Positions 42,637 to 51,653 of a DNA stretch of 64,000 nucleotides are shown piece after piece. The position numbers were made by a program, and so were the translations under genes. The DNA is from Flavobacteriia bacterium. Its GTDB lineage: Bacteria; Bacteroidota; Bacteroidia; Flavobacteriales; Schleiferiaceae. The notes below the pieces were generated by a model. It saw nothing but the letters and a program-made list of their open reading frames with translations. It did no database searches and was not told the DNA's origin. The stretch lies in the NCBI GenBank assembly GCA_013373425.1, contig JABXHW010000012.1, positions 1 through 64,000 on the forward strand, in the 5' to 3' direction. How positions within the stretch are numbered: the first letter of the stretch is position 1; every line of letters begins with the position of its first letter.

Positions 42637-42969
42637 TTACTGTTCTTCCGCTTCACAACAGCGCTTCCTCAATTCATCAATTTTGTGAGATACCGTGTCG
42701 AGAAACAAGTTAAGCTCTCGCATGAAGTTCTCTTTTTTCACCGAGTTGAAAAGTGGAATAGAAACATCAATGAGATACGAGAGCGATACATCGAAAGCCT
42801 CGGAAACTAGAACGAGCTGAGATAAACTCCATTCACGTTGACCATTCTCCAGGCGCTGGTATTGCCGAAGACTGACTTCCAGTATGTCACTCATGTACTC
42901 TTGAGAGTAGCCATTTAAACTGCGGATTTGGCGAATCCGTTCACTGATTTGGTGTGACCTTTCCTCCAT
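42637..42969 (-). CDS. XRE family transcriptional regulator
   Basis: A 110-residue DNA-binding protein. The Cro/C1-type helix-turn-helix occupies residues about 8-60, with IRQIRSLNGYSQEYMSD and VSLRQYQRLENGQREW. The C-terminal 40 residues are helical and end in a Cys-containing RCCEAEEQ. There is no ligand domain. It sits between accC (convergent) and dxs (same strand, 84 bp upstream). Its target is unknown. Confidence 0.85.
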   Translation of the reverse strand: MEERSHQISERIRQIRSLNGYSQEYMSDILEVSLRQYQRLENGQREWSLSQLVLVSEAFDVSLSYLIDVSIPLFNSVKKENFMRELNLFLDTVSHKIDELRKRCCEAEEQ

Positions 42970-43053
42970 AGTTGCAAATTGAGAGGGTTATAGGTCTGAA
43001 GGTGGTCTGGTTTATAACGGTATTAGTGTAAACCGAAATATCCCCCATTTGTT

Positions 43054-44712
43054 TTAATGGTGCAAGAGCTCTTTACACTTTTCTAAAACAGAACGAGAAT
43101 CCATCTTATGCTTGAGGTGGAGCTCTTCGACTGTCCCATGTTCTACGAATTCATGGGGGAGATGAATGGAAGACAAGCGAACTTCATCCACGCGTTGTTC
43201 GTGGAGCCAAGTTGAAAGCAAAGAGGTCAGTCCCCCTCGTGAAGAATCTTCCAACACGAGCCAATGGTTGTACTTCGATGCTGCGCTTAATGCGGCTTTA
43301 TCAAGAGGTGTAACAAATAGATGATGCATTACGCCAACATTCACGCCTTCGCCTTCTAATTTTTCGGCCACTTCGAGCGCTCTTCTCGACATGGTTCCGG
43401 TGGACATGATACAAAGCTTAGCGCCTTCTTTGAGAGAAATGGCCTTGCCAATTTCTAGTGTGTCGAATTTGCCCTCAGCATCAAATCGTGCTTCCGTATC
43501 GCGTGGATATCGAACCACAAATGGACCGTTGTGTTGAAGCCCTGTATGAAGCACATTTCGAAGTTCAACTCCGTTACGAGGGGAAGTGATGATGAGATTA
43601 GGAATGGCGGATAAAAAGGCCAAATCGAAGGCGCCGTGGTGCGTCGGGCCATCGGCTCCAACCAAACCAGCTCTGTCGATACAGATAGTAACAGGTAGGT
43701 TTTGAAGTGCAATATCATGGATGATTTGATCGTAGGCGCGCTGAGCAAATGTGCTGTACAAGTGTAAAATCGGTCTGCCACCTGCTGCGGCAATCCCAGC
43801 AGCGAAAGTCGCGGCGTGCTGTTCAGCAATACCCACGTCGATGATTCTGGCAGGGTAAAGCTCCTTTGAAGCCTTTAAGCCAGCTCCTGAGAGCATCGCA
43901 GGAGTAATGACTGTAATGTCTTCGTGCTTGCCCAATAGCTCCTTCACAGCTTGCCCAAATACTTCATGAAAAGGAAGGTCGGCTTTGAAGGACGGTTCGA
44001 CTTCGAGTGAGGTGCTTTCCGTTCGAACGCGAAGTACACGAGGTCGATCGTAGCTCAATGCGTTTTTGAGCGTTGGTAGGAGAAACTTTAGGTCGTGCCC
44101 ATCCACTTCTCCGAGATATTGAATGTTGAGCGATTTGAAGAACTCCGGATAGCTCTCCATTTCATGTAAAGCACCAACGTTGGCGTCAATTGCCTTTCGG
44201 TTGTCATTTAAAACGATGAGCACATTCAACTGAGTAGACCCCAAGAAATTCAAAGCTTCGTACGCCATGCCTCCAGTGAGCGCTCCGTCGCCTATCACGG
44301 CAACGTGGCGATTGGGTAAACCTTTTCGCCTATTCTCCATCGCCATTCCTGAGATGGCTGAAATACTTGTTGATGAGTGCCCAGTACCAAACGCGTCGAA
44401 TTCACTTTCCGCCATTCGGGGAAATCCACTAATTCCGCCTAACTGGCGATTAGTTTTGAATTCATCGGAACGGTTCGTGAGCACTTTATGGACATAAGCT
44501 TGATGACCAACATCCCAGATGAGGGCATCTTGGGGCGTATTCAAACTGTAATGCAATGCAATCGTCAACTCTGTAACAGACAAGCTGGATTCCATATGCC
44601 CTTTCTTCTCTTTCGTCAGCTTTGGAATTTCAGTCCGCAACTGATCTGCCAATTCCTCTAGTTCGGGAATGGATAGTGAACGCAGTTCAGAGATAGAAGG
44701 GAATTTCGACAT
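43054..44712 (-). CDS. dxs: 1-deoxy-D-xylulose-5-phosphate synthase, compact form
   Basis: A 552-residue TPP enzyme that condenses pyruvate and glyceraldehyde-3-phosphate to start the MEP isoprenoid pathway. Conserved landmarks are GH (38-39), WDVGHQAY, GHSSTS (111-116), GDGALTGG with Asn171, DGHD and EQHA (297-300). It is some 30-80 residues shorter than usual. The large loop after NVGAL (179-182) is cut to about ten residues, and the KGKGY segment with its following His is missing near 230-245. Function is likely but should be checked. A TACCTTTG box lies at 44717-44724. Confidence 0.88.
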   Translation of the reverse strand: MSKFPSISELRSLSIPELEELADQLRTEIPKLTKEKKGHMESSLSVTELTIALHYSLNTPQDALIWDVGHQAYVHKVLTNRSDEFKTNRQLGGISGFPRMAESEFDAFGTGHSSTSISAISGMAMENRRKGLPNRHVAVIGDGALTGGMAYEALNFLGSTQLNVLIVLNDNRKAIDANVGALHEMESYPEFFKSLNIQYLGEVDGHDLKFLLPTLKNALSYDRPRVLRVRTESTSLEVEPSFKADLPFHEVFGQAVKELLGKHEDITVITPAMLSGAGLKASKELYPARIIDVGIAEQHAATFAAGIAAAGGRPILHLYSTFAQRAYDQIIHDIALQNLPVTICIDRAGLVGADGPTHHGAFDLAFLSAIPNLIITSPRNGVELRNVLHTGLQHNGPFVVRYPRDTEARFDAEGKFDTLEIGKAISLKEGAKLCIMSTGTMSRRALEVAEKLEGEGVNVGVMHHLFVTPLDKAALSAASKYNHWLVLEDSSRGGLTSLLSTWLHEQRVDEVRLSSIHLPHEFVEHGTVEELHLKHKMDSRSVLEKCKELLHH

Positions 44713-44716
44713 ATCA

Positions 44717-44724
44717 CAAAGGTA
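44717..44724 (-). promoter_or_regulatory. Candidate -7 element of dxs
   Basis: TACCTTTG on the minus strand, 4 bp before the dxs ATG, fits TAnnTTTG; no -33 TTG was seen at the expected distance. Confidence 0.35.
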
Positions 44725-44759
44725 GAGGATAGGGCAATATGAATGTGAGCCCTAGGGTC

Positions 44760-45731
44760 TCAATACCCCATTGCTGCTCTCACGCGGGCAATGGTCTCGC
44801 GAGCCACTACTCGTGCTTTGTCGGCGCCTTTAGCAAGCTCAGCAAAGATTTCTTCAGGCTTCTCCACTAAAGCGTCAAACTTGGCTCGTTCTTCTTTGAA
44901 CTCCTCAATGATGAGTTCGAAAAGAGCCTGTTTAGCGTGGCCGTATCCATAGTTTCCACCTTCGTAATTCTGACGCATTTGAGCGATTTGCTCGTTGTTC
45001 GCCAAGAGTTTGTAAAGTGTAAACACATTGCAAGTGTCAGGATTCTTCGGTTCCTCCATAGGGGTGGAGTCCGTTTCAATCTTCATTACCTGCTTGCGGA
45101 GTTTCTTCTCGGGGAGAAATATATCGATGATGTTTCCGTACGACTTTGACATTTTTTGTCCGTCGGTGCCAGGAACTGTCATTACATTTTCGTCGATGCT
45201 TGCCTCTGGAATCACGAAGATTTCATCGTTGTAGGCCATGTTCACCTTTGTGGCGATATCGCGAGTAATTTCAAGGTGTTGCTTCTGATCTTTTCCGACT
45301 GGAACGACGTGTGCATCATAAAGAATGATGTCTGATGCCATGAGAACGGGATAGTCGAAAAGCCCGGCATTCACATCACTTAATCTATCACTCTTATCCT
45401 TAAAGCTGTGGGCATTTGCCAACATGGGATAAGGCGTGAAGCAGTTGAGATACCATGTGAGTTCGGTACATTCAGGCACAGCAGACTGCAGATAGAACAC
45501 GGTTTTCTCAGTATTGAGACCACACGCCAACCACGCTGCAGCGGTAGCAATAATATTTTCTTTGCGCGTATCTGCATCCTTAATGGTGGTCAAAGAATGA
45601 AGGTCGGCAATGAATAAAAATGATTCAGTTCCAGGGTCATTCGATTTGCGAATAGCGGGACGAATGGCACCTAGGACGTTTCCCAAATGCTGGCGACCGG
45701 AACTCTGAATTCCGGTGAGTACTCTAGTCAT
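44760..45731 (-). CDS. trpS: Tryptophanyl-tRNA synthetase
   Basis: A 323-residue class I synthetase that charges tRNA(Trp). The HIGH-like motif is GRQHLGN (12-18) and the KMSKS motif appears in GQKMSKSYGN. ATP and tryptophan-binding residues are in ECTELTWYLNC. Length fits the bacterial TrpRS. It is preceded by a lipoprotein gene with a 6-bp gap on the same strand. The identification is secure. Confidence 0.96.
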   Translation of the reverse strand: MTRVLTGIQSSGRQHLGNVLGAIRPAIRKSNDPGTESFLFIADLHSLTTIKDADTRKENIIATAAAWLACGLNTEKTVFYLQSAVPECTELTWYLNCFTPYPMLANAHSFKDKSDRLSDVNAGLFDYPVLMASDIILYDAHVVPVGKDQKQHLEITRDIATKVNMAYNDEIFVIPEASIDENVMTVPGTDGQKMSKSYGNIIDIFLPEKKLRKQVMKIETDSTPMEEPKNPDTCNVFTLYKLLANNEQIAQMRQNYEGGNYGYGHAKQALFELIIEEFKEERAKFDALVEKPEEIFAELAKGADKARVVARETIARVRAAMGY

Positions 45732-45737
45732 AGTAAA

Positions 45738-46250
45738 TTACAGATCGCTGCGTAGAATCACTAACATGTCAACTGGCACAAAGGTACCAGAAGCGGTGTC
45801 AAAAATAGGCATTACGGTTTGCCAACGCTGTCTTTGGTCGTAATCTTCTAGAATTTCCCATTTCAGCGTATCAATGCCATCCTCCAAGTAGATGGAGTCA
45901 TTTCCGACGAGCCACCATGATCCGATTCCTTCTCTGTAAAAAGGTAGGCGAAGCGGTTCGCTTGTTCCGATGTCAATTCTGGCGGTGAACCCCATGAAGT
46001 AATCGGCCGAAGCGTCTTGGTAATAATTGAATGTTCCGTAGGTATCTTCTCCTTCTCCCGAAATATTGGCCCCTTGAGAAGGGTTCAATGGATTTGGGAT
46101 ATAGGCTTCGTACTCAACGTGAGTAAGTTCCCAATCGTTGGTGAGTCGACTTTGTAAATCGCCAGTACGTGTATACGGGTTATCGTTGTCATCTCGACAT
46201 GAGCTGATAACTAAACCAACAAAAATGAATAGCAAAAGCGATTTCTTCAT
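45738..46250 (-). CDS. Hypothetical lipoprotein
   Basis: About 170 residues from the ATG at 46250, which begins MKKSLLLFIF and ends in the lipobox ISSC. The mature part looks like a lipocalin-like beta barrel: LTNDWELTHVEYEAYIPNP, then GTFNYYQDASAD and LKWEILEDYDQ. It resembles the lipocalin-like lipoproteins common in Bacteroidota, an inference from pattern. It lies 6 bp before trpS and 22 bp after an SDR gene, so it belongs to the same transcript. Confidence 0.72.
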   Translation of the reverse strand: MKKSLLLFIFVGLVISSCRDDNDNPYTRTGDLQSRLTNDWELTHVEYEAYIPNPLNPSQGANISGEGEDTYGTFNYYQDASADYFMGFTARIDIGTSEPLRLPFYREGIGSWWLVGNDSIYLEDGIDTLKWEILEDYDQRQRWQTVMPIFDTASGTFVPVDMLVILRSDL

Positions 46251-46272
46251 ACTGAGGAGAATAAGGTACAAG

Positions 46273-46968
46273 TTACAAATCTCGTACTGAAAATACGTTG
46301 CTCGGCGCTTTATCGGGCCGCATTCCGAACATTCCTATAATTTTTGCCACTTCGGCTGGTGATTTTAACTCGCCAGATTCATGCATTTGGACGAACCGAT
46401 CTTTCACTGGAAAAGCCTCGTCTGCAGTTGATCGAATATCGGCTTGCATCTCTGTGTCAACCACTCCAGGAGCGATGGACAAAAAGTGGACATCGGGTAC
46501 ATCAGCATTCCAAACCTCGGTCATTTGATCGACAGCTGCCTTGGAAGCGCAATAGGCACTCCACGAAGGAATCACGCTTTTAGCAGCGCCGGATGAAATG
46601 GATATTACCACCTTCTCAGCGGCTTGGCTATTTCGAACAAAGGCATTTGTCCACCTTGCAACAGCAGATACATTGATTTCAAAAACGCGAGAAATCGACA
46701 TTGAATCTAAGTTGCCAATTGCGTTGACAGGTCCGATCCAACCGGCATTGTTGATGAGGATTTCTCGGTCACATTCTCCTGAAAGGGATAAGCTCTCCTC
46801 ACTTGTAGCTTCAGCCAAGTCAACTTGGTGATGGGTGTAATTCGGAAGTGATGGCCCGGGTCTGCGACTGTAACCATGAACTAGGGTATTCTCCTGAGCT
46901 GAGTAGAATTCAGCTAGGCCTTTTCCGAGTCCACTGCTCGTCCCTGTGATGTGGACAACGGTGGACAT
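46273..46968 (-). CDS. SDR family oxidoreductase
   Basis: A 231-residue short-chain dehydrogenase. The nucleotide-binding motif is GTSSGLGKG, a NAG motif is in INNAGWIG, and the catalytic Ser-Tyr-Lys is seen in ISSG and YCASKAA. The family uses NAD(P)H to reduce or oxidise alcohols and carbonyls; the pattern resembles sepiapterin or YxxxK reductases, but the substrate is unknown. It starts 1 bp after the ktrA-like gene ends, so cotranscription is likely. Confidence 0.9.
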   Translation of the reverse strand: MSTVVHITGTSSGLGKGLAEFYSAQENTLVHGYSRRPGPSLPNYTHHQVDLAEATSEESLSLSGECDREILINNAGWIGPVNAIGNLDSMSISRVFEINVSAVARWTNAFVRNSQAAEKVVISISSGAAKSVIPSWSAYCASKAAVDQMTEVWNADVPDVHFLSIAPGVVDTEMQADIRSTADEAFPVKDRFVQMHESGELKSPAEVAKIIGMFGMRPDKAPSNVFSVRDL

Positions 46969-46969
46969 T

Positions 46970-47638
46970 CTAGCTGTTGATTTCGATGAATCGCTCGATG
47001 TCGCGAACAGTACCGAAGACTACGATAATATCTCCTGACTCCACCACTGTGTCGGCATCAGGCACCCCATAAATGTGGTGTTCGTTCTTGTCTTTGCGAA
47101 GAAGCGTTACCAAGTTGAGTTTGTACTTCTCTCGCAATCCGATATCTCCAAGGGTTCGTGAGAATAACGCCTTAGGAGCTTTAATCTCTACGATTTCATA
47201 TCCATCAGGAAGTTCGAAGCACATCACCACACCTGGGTTAATCAGCTGTTCAGCGACGTTGTTTGCAACCTCATCTTCTGGACTCAAGATTTCTTGGATG
47301 CCCATTTTCTCGAGGATACGGCGTTGTGTGACGCCTTGAGCACGTGCGATGATTCGCTTTATACCCATATCTTGAAGTTGGAAGCAACAAAGAAGTAGGC
47401 CTTGGAAGTTCTGACCAATGGAAACGATTACCGCATCCATTTTGCTCATGTTTTGAGAATCCAACGCCTTTTGATCGGTAGCATCCATGGCAACGGCATA
47501 GGCCACGTCTTCACGGATAGCTTCTACTTTTTCTTCATCGGTGTCAATAGCAATAACCTCAGCACCTTTTTCGCTGAGTTTTCTAGCAATTGCGGAACCA
47601 AATTGTCCGAGTCCGATAACGGCAAATTTTTCTGCCAT
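46970..47638 (-). CDS. TrkA/KtrA-type potassium channel regulatory protein
   Basis: A 222-residue cytoplasmic gating subunit. The N-terminal RCK domain has the Rossmann pattern VIGLGQFGSAIARKL, with Asp33 for NAD, and the C-terminal RCK_C domain begins near 135. Such proteins bind NAD(H) or nucleotides and control a TrkH/KtrB membrane channel. No channel gene is adjacent, so its partner must be elsewhere. Length fits the single-domain KtrA form, not the double-domain TrkA of E. coli. Confidence 0.9.
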   Translation of the reverse strand: MAEKFAVIGLGQFGSAIARKLSEKGAEVIAIDTDEEKVEAIREDVAYAVAMDATDQKALDSQNMSKMDAVIVSIGQNFQGLLLCCFQLQDMGIKRIIARAQGVTQRRILEKMGIQEILSPEDEVANNVAEQLINPGVVMCFELPDGYEIVEIKAPKALFSRTLGDIGLREKYKLNLVTLLRKDKNEHHIYGVPDADTVVESGDIIVVFGTVRDIERFIEINS

Positions 47639-47668
47639 AATTGAAATATTGTGTTGATAGTAACTCTA

Positions 47669-48832
47669 TCAAATTTGTTTTAGTGCGCGGTCTAAATCTG
47701 CTATGAGGTCGTCGGCATCTTCAATACCAACGCTCAATCTAATCAATCCATCCACAATGCCTGTTTTCGCTCGTTCTGCAGGAGGGATAGATGCGTGAGT
47801 CATGCTGGCCGGATGGCCGGCTAGAGATTCAACACCTCCAAGCGATTCGGCAAGGGTAAAGACGTTCAAATTGGAAATCACCTTACTCGCTGATTCCAGT
47901 GTCCCGTCCTTCACTACGAAGGAAATCATTCCTCCGTAATTCTCCATCTGTTTTTTCGCTATTTCATGACCTGGGTGGTCTTCAAATCCGGGCCAATACA
48001 CCCTATCAACCTTAGGGTGGTCTTTCAAAAATTCAGCGATGCGAACCCCATTTTTACAATGACGCTCCATTCTCACATCTAGGGTTTTGATGCCACGAAG
48101 CGTGAGGAAGGCATCCATCGGTCCACAAATAGCACCCACGGAGTTTTGAATAAACTTGAGACGCTTGGCAAGCTCGTCATTCTTCATTGTGAGAAGCCCG
48201 AGTACCACATCCGAATGTCCTCCTAAGTACTTTGTTGCACTGTGCAAGACGATATCAGCTCCCAAGTCAAGAGGGCGCTGGAGAATCGGGGTGGCAAAAG
48301 TGTTGTCGACCACCAAAATGGCTCCTGCTCGATGAGCCACATCGGCCATTGCGGCGATGTCGATAATATTCATCATCGGGTTGGTGGGCGTTTCCACCCA
48401 AATCATCTTGGTCTTCTCGTTCACTCGCTTCTCCACATTTGAAGGGTCGCTCATCCCAGTGAAGTGGAATACAAGTCCGAAATCTTCATACACCTTCGTG
48501 AACTGTCGATAGCTCCCACCGTAGAGATCATTTGTAGAAATAATTTCGTCGCCTGGTTTCAAGAGTTTCATCACGGCGTCTACCGCTGCGAGTCCCGATC
48601 CAAAAGCCAATCCGGCACTACCCCCTTCAAGCGCGGCGATGCTCTTTTCGAGCGCAGTTCGGGTAGGGTTTCCAGTTCGAGAGTACTCGTAACCCTTATT
48701 CACCCCAAGCGCTTCTTGTGCGTAAGTAGAAGTTTGATAAATGGGTGTCATAACCGCTCCACTAGCAGGATCGGGGCTCTGACCACCATGAATCGTAAGA
48801 GTTCCGATTTTCAGACCGTTTTGGTCTTTCAT
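47669..48832 (-). CDS. metB: Cystathionine gamma-synthase-like PLP enzyme
   Basis: A 387-residue PLP enzyme of the trans-sulphuration family. The pyridoxal lysine is Lys201 in HSATKYLGGHSDVV, and SRTGNPTR (51-58) and NTFATP are conserved. It could be cystathionine gamma-synthase or gamma-lyase, or O-acylhomoserine sulphhydrylase; the family shares the same fold and the assignment to metB is by resemblance. Its start is downstream of TACCTTTG (48853-48860, minus). It lies 30 bp upstream of the ktrA-like gene. Confidence 0.82.
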   Translation of the reverse strand: MKDQNGLKIGTLTIHGGQSPDPASGAVMTPIYQTSTYAQEALGVNKGYEYSRTGNPTRTALEKSIAALEGGSAGLAFGSGLAAVDAVMKLLKPGDEIISTNDLYGGSYRQFTKVYEDFGLVFHFTGMSDPSNVEKRVNEKTKMIWVETPTNPMMNIIDIAAMADVAHRAGAILVVDNTFATPILQRPLDLGADIVLHSATKYLGGHSDVVLGLLTMKNDELAKRLKFIQNSVGAICGPMDAFLTLRGIKTLDVRMERHCKNGVRIAEFLKDHPKVDRVYWPGFEDHPGHEIAKKQMENYGGMISFVVKDGTLESASKVISNLNVFTLAESLGGVESLAGHPASMTHASIPPAERAKTGIVDGLIRLSVGIEDADDLIADLDRALKQI

Positions 48833-48852
48833 AGCGCCGTGTTTTTCAGAGG

Positions 48853-48860
48853 CAAAGGTA
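48853..48860 (-). promoter_or_regulatory. Candidate -7 element of the metB-like gene
   Basis: TACCTTTG on the minus strand, 20 bp before the start codon, fits TAnnTTTG; the -33 region is not convincing. Confidence 0.4.
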
Positions 48861-49083
48861 CAGTAATGTAACGGGAGAAGGGAGGGTGTTGTTTAGGAGT
48901 GCGAGTTTTCTAAATCCTCCAATCGCTAAACTTTGGAGTGTTTGCGAAGAAACGATGAATCTAGTCTTGTACTCATTGTCAACGGTGCGTGTGTCACATC
49001 CAATTTAACCAACCCGTAGTAATGACCGAAGTGCCAAAGAAGGGCTTTCAAACCTCTCAATGTAAAACTCAATCTCGATGATT

Positions 49084-50028
49084 ATGAAACGAATTATTCA
49101 ATTTACCGCCGCAGTTGCACTCGCTTTCGGGTTGTACTCGTGCGACAGTGATCCCTTGGAAGATATGCCGGAGGATGTGCCAACTACCACTTTCCAATCG
49201 GTAGACGAACTGTTATCAGATATGGAGCCGGAAGTGTCAAGCTTCACGGTAGATGTCTCAACGGGTGGAACCTTCACCACGAACCGTGGCTCTGAAATCA
49301 CTATTCCAGCCAACGCATTTGTAGACGGAAGCGGCCAAGCGGTTACAGGAAATGTAGACTTGGAATTTCAAGAGATTTTCAACGCATCTGACGCGATAAC
49401 CTCTGGTGCTTTCACGATATCCAATGGAATTCCGATTGGGACAGGAGGTGCCTTTTTCATAGGAGCCGAGCAGAACGGCCAGGCCTTGGGAGTTACGCCT
49501 GGACAGTCTGTTCAAGTTCAAATCCCAAGTCAACAGACGAACCAAGCAATGCAGCTGTTTACTGGAGGCACTTCAATAAGTACTTCCCCACAGTGGGCTC
49601 CTTTAGACACTGCTCAATTTTGGGCTTGGATGAATGTTGTGGGCAATTATTTCAATGTGAATATGAATCGCTTGATGTGGGTGAACTGTGATTATTTCAC
49701 AAACCCTTCTTGGGAGGACCCTGTTCACTTTGACCTACTTGGGCGAACAGGATTGAATTCCACCAACAGTCAATTATTCGTTGTGGAGCAGAGTAACCTA
49801 GCTACATATCCTCTCCAAATGGGCTCAAATTATTCCTTCATGAATAGTGAAGTGAGAAACGCCAAGTGCAATTCGGGAGTCTCGCAGGTGGTCGTTGCAC
49901 TGGCCATATACAACAACACGATTTACTTAGGTCATACAACGATAACTCCAGCGGCAGGAACAACCTATCCGATTCAAATGGCCGCGGTTACCCAAGCCGA
50001 TTTACAAGCCTTTTTAAACAGTCTTTAG
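49084..50028 (+). CDS. Lipoprotein with ZU5-like domain
   Basis: About 314 residues from the ATG at 49084, starting a lipoprotein signal (LYSC, then DSDP). Residues about 55-135 include GGTFTTNRGSEITIPANAF and GNVDLEFQEIFNASDAI, matching the ZU5-like or carboxypeptidase-like beta domain frequent in Bacteroidota lipoproteins. A second strand-rich part follows with two Cys. Surface exposure is likely but not shown. The gene stands alone and has its own terminator. Confidence 0.72.
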   Translation: MKRIIQFTAAVALAFGLYSCDSDPLEDMPEDVPTTTFQSVDELLSDMEPEVSSFTVDVSTGGTFTTNRGSEITIPANAFVDGSGQAVTGNVDLEFQEIFNASDAITSGAFTISNGIPIGTGGAFFIGAEQNGQALGVTPGQSVQVQIPSQQTNQAMQLFTGGTSISTSPQWAPLDTAQFWAWMNVVGNYFNVNMNRLMWVNCDYFTNPSWEDPVHFDLLGRTGLNSTNSQLFVVEQSNLATYPLQMGSNYSFMNSEVRNAKCNSGVSQVVVALAIYNNTIYLGHTTITPAAGTTYPIQMAAVTQADLQAFLNSL

Positions 50029-50058
50029 TGGAACAAGCCAATGACGTAGGACTGTGCT

Positions 50059-50087
50059 GGTCGGGGAGAAATCTCCGGCCTTTTTTT
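50059..50087 (+). terminator. Terminator of the ZU5-like lipoprotein gene
   Basis: A 10-bp stem with two G-T pairs (50059-50067 and 50072-50080, GAAA-type loop) followed by seven T residues. It overlaps the last codons of the convergent lipocalin gene. Confidence 0.72.
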
Positions 50088-50613
50088 ATTCCTCTTCGTC
50101 TGGACAATCGTGCTCAGTGAAGATGAACTTCGAAGTGTCAAACCCCTTTTCCTTTGCCGACGCCGAAAGCTCTTCAATGATGTCGGAATCGAGCTCTTCT
50201 GTGCGCGAAAGTATCCAAAGGTATTTTCTACTTGGAGCTCCTACGAGTGCATATTGGTAGTCGTCATCGAGTTCAATGATGTAATAGTCGCCGTAAAAGG
50301 GTCGAAAGAAACTCACTCTCAACTGCCCGGGCTTCGATGTGTCGGGTTGAACCGCAACCCCTTCCGCCTTTTCCCAGCCATCATCACCATAGCCTTGATT
50401 CACCACTTTGATGTCACCATCCTCTTCCAAGGTATAAGCGGCGGTCACACAATTCAATCCTTCTTCTTGTGATATGGGAAGTCGAGCGATTTCGTACCAA
50501 ACACCTGTGTATCGATATAAATCTACGGCATCGACTGTGGAAAGCGGCTCCGGACTACTGCAGGAAGTAAGAAGCAGGCCCGTACAAGCGAGTGTCAGAA
50601 TAATCTGTTTCAT
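50086..50613 (-). CDS. blc: Bacterial lipocalin (Blc-type lipoprotein)
   Basis: A 175-residue outer-membrane lipoprotein with lipobox LLTSC (Cys18). The lipocalin signature GVWYEIAR is at 37-44, followed by the expected strands ending in YALVGAPSRKYLWILSR. Blc binds fatty acids or lysophospholipids and helps membrane maintenance under starvation stress in E. coli; the same role is inferred. The last residues, CPDEEE, are acidic. It is a monocistronic unit convergent with the ZU5-like lipoprotein. Confidence 0.9.
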   Translation of the reverse strand: MKQIILTLACTGLLLTSCSSPEPLSTVDAVDLYRYTGVWYEIARLPISQEEGLNCVTAAYTLEEDGDIKVVNQGYGDDGWEKAEGVAVQPDTSKPGQLRVSFFRPFYGDYYIIELDDDYQYALVGAPSRKYLWILSRTEELDSDIIEELSASAKEKGFDTSKFIFTEHDCPDEEE

Positions 50614-50670
50614 ACTATCAATTTAGGGCTAAGTGAATTGTTCCAGTTTATTGAAGATAGGAAGGGTCTA

Positions 50671-51204
50671 TCAATGACCGATATCAGCTATAAACGCTCT
50701 TGTGGAATCGGTATTAATGTACAGGTCGCGTTTGATGTTAGAAGAAGAATCCGACAAGTAGAGATGAAGCATATCCTCTGTCTTGAACCACTTTGGACGA
50801 CCACCTCCATAGTTAGGTGTTTGCTTGTTTGAATCAACCGTATACCCAGATGTGAGTCGAGCTATTTCTTCAGGACAACATTTCACCTCAAAGCAAACGA
50901 CATCATCGATAATTGGAAAAGCAGGTTTGAAGTTTATCAATTCAACACATCCATCGGGTCTCCCCAATATTTCGGCATAGACTTCCGAATCATCTGTTTC
51001 GCTATGGAAGAGAGCAAACATACCTTCAGCCACTTTTGTCGTGGCCAAAACAGCCATTGCACTCCCAAGAACTATGCTGAAAAGTGAAAGGCCCAATCCG
51101 ATATATACGCCTTTCTTGGCCTTTCGAATTACAGCTATAATAGAAATCAGAATACCTAGTCCGAGGAGGAAAGATGCAAGCAATAGAAGTAGAAAGTAGC
51201 CCAT
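50671..51204 (-). CDS. Hypothetical membrane protein
   Basis: A 177-residue protein, not recognised. Two membrane segments lie near residues 2-22 and 35-55, separated by a basic KAKKG loop, followed by a soluble domain of about 115 residues with four Cys, including the CFEVKCCPEEI segment. The Cys residues could bond outside the membrane. Its upstream neighbour is divergent. No enzyme signature is visible. Confidence 0.7.
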   Translation of the reverse strand: MGYFLLLLLASFLLGLGILISIIAVIRKAKKGVYIGLGLSLFSIVLGSAMAVLATTKVAEGMFALFHSETDDSEVYAEILGRPDGCVELINFKPAFPIIDDVVCFEVKCCPEEIARLTSGYTVDSNKQTPNYGGGRPKWFKTEDMLHLYLSDSSSNIKRDLYINTDSTRAFIADIGH

Positions 51205-51278
51205 GAGAGATTGGTTTGTATAAAGGTAACGATAGATTGAGATAGACGTGCACTATCGGGTTGTTGGAATTGCGACCT

Positions 51279-51286
51279 TACCTTTG
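51279..51286 (+). promoter_or_regulatory. Candidate -7 element of the ArsC-like gene
   Basis: TACCTTTG fits TAnnTTTG, 16 bp upstream of the ATG at 51303. TTG motifs exist upstream but with short spacing (12 or 15 bp). Confidence 0.4.
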
Positions 51287-51302
51287 TCGAAAATCACAAG
51301 GA

Positions 51303-51653
51303 ATGAAGAAGGTCATTTATCACTTGCCGACGTGTTCAACTTGTCAACGTTTACTCAAAGAATGGAATACCGAGGGAGCTGAATTGAGAGATATCCGCAA
51401 CCAACCGATTTCAGAGAATGAGATTGATGAGATGGCCGATCTCGCAGGAAGTTACGAGGCTTTGTTCTCTCGTCGAGCTATGAAATACCGCTCTATGGGA
51501 TTGAATGAAATGGAGCTTTCTGAGTCGGATTACCGCAAGTATATTCTTCAAGAAGATACCTTCCTCAAGCGACCTGTTGTGATTGTTGGAAATGAGATTT
51601 TCGTTGGATCGGCTAAGAAAGACGTCGCCAAAGCTGCGGAGGCCCTCAAGTAA
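51303..51653 (+). CDS. ArsC/Spx-like thioredoxin-fold protein
   Basis: About 116 residues from the ATG at 51303; the frame from 51261 has an unlike N-terminus and crosses the -7 box. The thioredoxin-like fold is marked by CSTCQR (11-16) and KRPVVIVGNEIFVG near the end, as in arsenate reductase ArsC and Spx/MgsR-like proteins. The CX2C pair is more like Spx than the single-Cys ArsC. Arsenate reduction is not implied. The stop shares one base with the next start (TAATG). Confidence 0.85.
   Translation: MKKVIYHLPTCSTCQRLLKEWNTEGAELRDIRNQPISENEIDEMADLAGSYEALFSRRAMKYRSMGLNEMELSESDYRKYILQEDTFLKRPVVIVGNEIFVGSAKKDVAKAAEALK

Noticed and set aside
43054-44712. Frameshift or pseudogene in dxs
   Set aside because: The frame is uninterrupted and both sides of the missing segments remain in phase with conserved motifs.
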